Below are positions 5,810 to 6,881 of a stretch of DNA of 6,881 nt, piece after piece (position 1 is the first letter of the stretch; every line of letters starts with the position of its first letter). Origin of the DNA: Coriobacteriia bacterium (GTDB taxonomy: Bacteria; Actinomycetota; Coriobacteriia; Coriobacteriales; UBA8131); the NCBI GenBank assembly GCA_009781525.1, contig WQXZ01000094.1:1-6881 (forward strand). The letters run 5' to 3'. The translations under genes and the position numbers were made by a program. Below the pieces are notes generated by a model. That model saw only the letters and a program-made list of their open reading frames with translations. It was not told where the DNA came from and made no database searches.

Positions 5810-6268
5810 ATGGATATAACACGTAGGACTGATTATGCAATCAGGTTGATTGCAGCATTGGTACTCAACGACGGTAAGCCGATGTCTGTTCGCGAAGCTT
5901 CAGAGCAGTACGATGTTCCTTATGCATTCGCTCGCAGTATCCAGCACGCGCTGGTTCAGGCTGGTCTGGTTCGCTCGATTAGAGGCGCACATGGGGGCAT
6001 GTTGCTCAACGCGGACCCGAATGAATTAACTCTTTTTCAACTTATCGAAGCAGTACAAGGCCCGATTAACGTGGCTGTTTGTACAACCGACAAAGGCTGG
6101 TGCTCCAGAGATGAGCATTGCCAGTTCCACAAGGTATGGGAAGGTGCCAACTCCCTCCTGATTGACTATCTTGAGTCTGTCAGCATCAAAGAACTGCTCG
6201 AAGGCGAAAGAGCTGGCCTTACTGAGGTCAGTCACTTCCTAAGCCGGGCAGAAGCACCGCTACCATAG
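5810..6268 (+). CDS. Rrf2-family transcriptional regulator, probably Fe-S binding (IscR-like)
   Basis: Rrf2 proteins are dimeric winged-helix regulators; many sense iron-sulfur status, nitric oxide or redox state through a cysteine-bound cluster. This 152-residue protein has the family N-terminus MDITRRTDYAIRLI, a recognition-helix segment (residues about 26-50) and the wing motif RGAHGGMLL (58-66). Cys91, Cys98 and Cys104, with His107 after the last, closely follow E. coli IscR (Cys92, Cys98, Cys104, His107), differing by one extra residue between the first two cysteines. This supports a [2Fe-2S] or [4Fe-4S] cluster. Whether it is functionally IscR, NsrR or another type cannot be decided, because no isc/suf or nitrosative-stress gene is visible nearby. 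The gene has its own AT-rich upstream region, a dyad just before a perfect Shine-Dalgarno, and a hairpin 13 bp after its stop, so it is probably monocistronic and possibly self-regulated. Confidence 0.93.
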   Translation: MDITRRTDYAIRLIAALVLNDGKPMSVREASEQYDVPYAFARSIQHALVQAGLVRSIRGAHGGMLLNADPNELTLFQLIEAVQGPINVAVCTTDKGWCSRDEHCQFHKVWEGANSLLIDYLESVSIKELLEGERAGLTEVSHFLSRAEAPLP

Positions 6269-6281
6269 ACTGATAAGATGC

Positions 6282-6301
6282 CTGCAAAGACACCTTTGCA
6301 G
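6282..6301 (+). terminator. Perfect 8-bp hairpin after the Rrf2 gene
   Basis: CTGCAAAG (6282-6289) and CTTTGCAG (6294-6301) form a perfect stem with a 4-nt ACAC loop, starting 13 bp after the stop codon. There is no T run after it, so it is not a classic intrinsic terminator. It may stabilise the mRNA 3' end or help factor-dependent termination. Confidence 0.45.
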
Positions 6302-6324
6302 CTCGCCTCCACTTTCAAACATTT

Positions 6325-6358
6325 TCAGTAACCCTACAGAGCCCTGCAGGGTTACTGA
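6325..6358 (+). repeat. Perfect 11-bp inverted repeat, possible second terminator hairpin
   Basis: TCAGTAACCCT (6325-6335) is the exact complement of AGGGTTACTGA (6348-6358). Within the 12-nt loop, CAG and CTG can add three pairs. The near-perfect dyad is too long to be chance in this position, but neither strand has a T tract after it, so it is not a classic terminator in either direction. Confidence 0.75.
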
Positions 6359-6555
6359 TGCGGTGTGTCCAGTGGCACAGAAGTCTGCCTAATAAATCTA
6401 CGCAGAGCGTGGCAGCAGCAGGACTGCGGTTGGGCTGCAGGGATCGAAACTGATTCGTTTTCCGAGATATCCCATGGTACGACTCCCATTTCATATTCAT
6501 GTTCATGTTCCGCTGGCACAGAGCAGCTGGCAAAGCGACCAGAAAGCACCCCTGC
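6359..6555. other. Non-coding stretch without clear function
   Basis: No reading frame here has a credible start, ribosome site or recognisable protein. Short repeats are visible: TTCATA-TTCATG-TTCATG near 6492-6509, and TGGCACAGA in two places (near 6374 and 6515). Nothing else stands out. Confidence 0.6.
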
Positions 6556-6758
6556 GCACCCCCCATGTGTGTTCATAGCAAGAATTTGCGGTTTAGTACA
6601 CGATTCAGCATGAGTTACCCTACTATCATCAAGCATGAGTCCCGTTATCCGGACACTGACGTGTGTATTTACCACCTTTCAAGACCATTTTCAACGATTT
6701 TCTAAGGCACCGTTGTACTAAACCGCAATTTCTTGCTACGAACACACATGGGGGGTGC
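6556..6758. mobile_element. 203-bp element bounded by 45-bp inverted repeats (MITE-like)
   Basis: The left arm (6556-6600), starting GCACCCCCCATG, and the right arm (6714-6758), ending CATGGGGGGTGC, are complementary at 43 of 45 positions; the mismatches are at 6575/6739 and 6585/6729. The 113-nt centre encodes nothing recognisable and contains AGCATGAGT twice (near 6608 and 6631). Long terminal inverted repeats around a short non-coding core fit a miniature inverted-repeat transposable element, but no target-site duplication is evident at the outer ends. Alternatives are a large hairpin RNA or a chance-retained inverted duplication. If transcribed, it would form a very stable 45-bp stem. Confidence 0.6.
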
Positions 6759-6881
6759 AGCGGCAGGGGCACGGCAGCAGATGGCGGGGAGCGACGCAGC
6801 AGCGGCAGGGGCACGGCAGCAGATGGCGGGGAGCGACGCAGCAGCGGCAGGGGCACGGCAGCAGATGGCGGGGAGCGACGC
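6757..6881. repeat. Perfect 42-bp tandem repeat, three copies, running off the window
   Basis: Copies at 6757-6798, 6799-6840 and 6841-6881 (the last lacking one base at the window edge) are identical. Each begins GCAGCGGCAGGGGCACGG. The first copy starts on the final two bases of the right inverted-repeat arm. The unit is a multiple of three and lacks stops in all six frames: the + strand from ATG 6748 reads 14-residue Ala-rich units containing GARQQMAGSD, and the - strand reads PLPLLRRSPPSAAV units. Openness in every frame removes its value as coding evidence, and no Shine-Dalgarno precedes ATG 6748. The total number of copies is unknown. Confidence 0.93.

Noticed and set aside
6352..6675. 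Minus-strand frames between the hairpins and the inverted repeat
   Set aside because: No Shine-Dalgarno, odd composition (Met/Asn and Glu/His runs from a hexamer repeat) and no recognisable motif.
6629..6856. Minus-strand frame of PLPLLRRSPPSAAV repeats
   Set aside because: All six frames of the 42-bp unit are open, so length is not evidence. No ribosome site or non-repeat conserved domain is seen; kept only as part of the array finding.
6757..6881. CRISPR array
   Set aside because: The 42-bp units are identical and contiguous with no unique spacers, so this is a tandem repeat.

Overview
The window carries six genes, all on the + strand, plus a repeat-rich right end. Protein content suggests an actinobacterium, most likely of the Coriobacteriia: an EF-P of actinobacterial type, the murI-rph-rdgB order known from Gram-positive genomes, and an IscR-like Rrf2 protein. 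This placement comes from general protein resemblance, not from a marker gene. Base composition is mixed, with AT-rich promoter regions and almost pure G/C repeat tracts.

Layout: 1-457 is the 3' part of efp (translation elongation). 514-1473 is murI (D-glutamate for peptidoglycan). 1492-2205 is rph (tRNA 3' trimming). From about 2268 to 3779 there is one long reading frame that joins an RdgB/HAM1 house-cleaning nucleotidase to a HAD-IB phosphatase of the SerB type. This frame has no ATG, GTG or TTG upstream of its essential N-terminus. It begins with six perfect 15-bp units, (Pro-Ala-Pro-Ala-Ala)6, and other short duplications lie between it and rph. The four genes are closely spaced and may share transcripts, with a possible extra promoter just after efp.

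After a 127-bp gap with an AT-rich -10-like box and a strong Shine-Dalgarno, 3907-5661 encodes a 584-residue protein. It looks like a helical, TPR-like N-terminus followed by an FtsH-type AAA fold that has lost its Walker A motif and carries a 51-residue Gly/Ser insertion. 5810-6268 encodes an Rrf2 regulator with three cysteines and a histidine spaced much as in IscR. It is preceded by an AT-rich promoter region and an imperfect 12-bp dyad that could be its own operator or a leader hairpin.

The last 613 bp (6269-6881) hold no convincing gene. They contain two perfect hairpins just after the Rrf2 gene, a pair of 45-bp inverted repeats (43/45 matched) around a 113-nt centre (203 bp in all, resembling a miniature inverted-repeat element or long-hairpin RNA), and a perfect 42-bp tandem repeat that starts inside the right inverted repeat and runs off the window. 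The least explained parts are the rdgB start region, the degenerate AAA protein and this terminal repeat complex.
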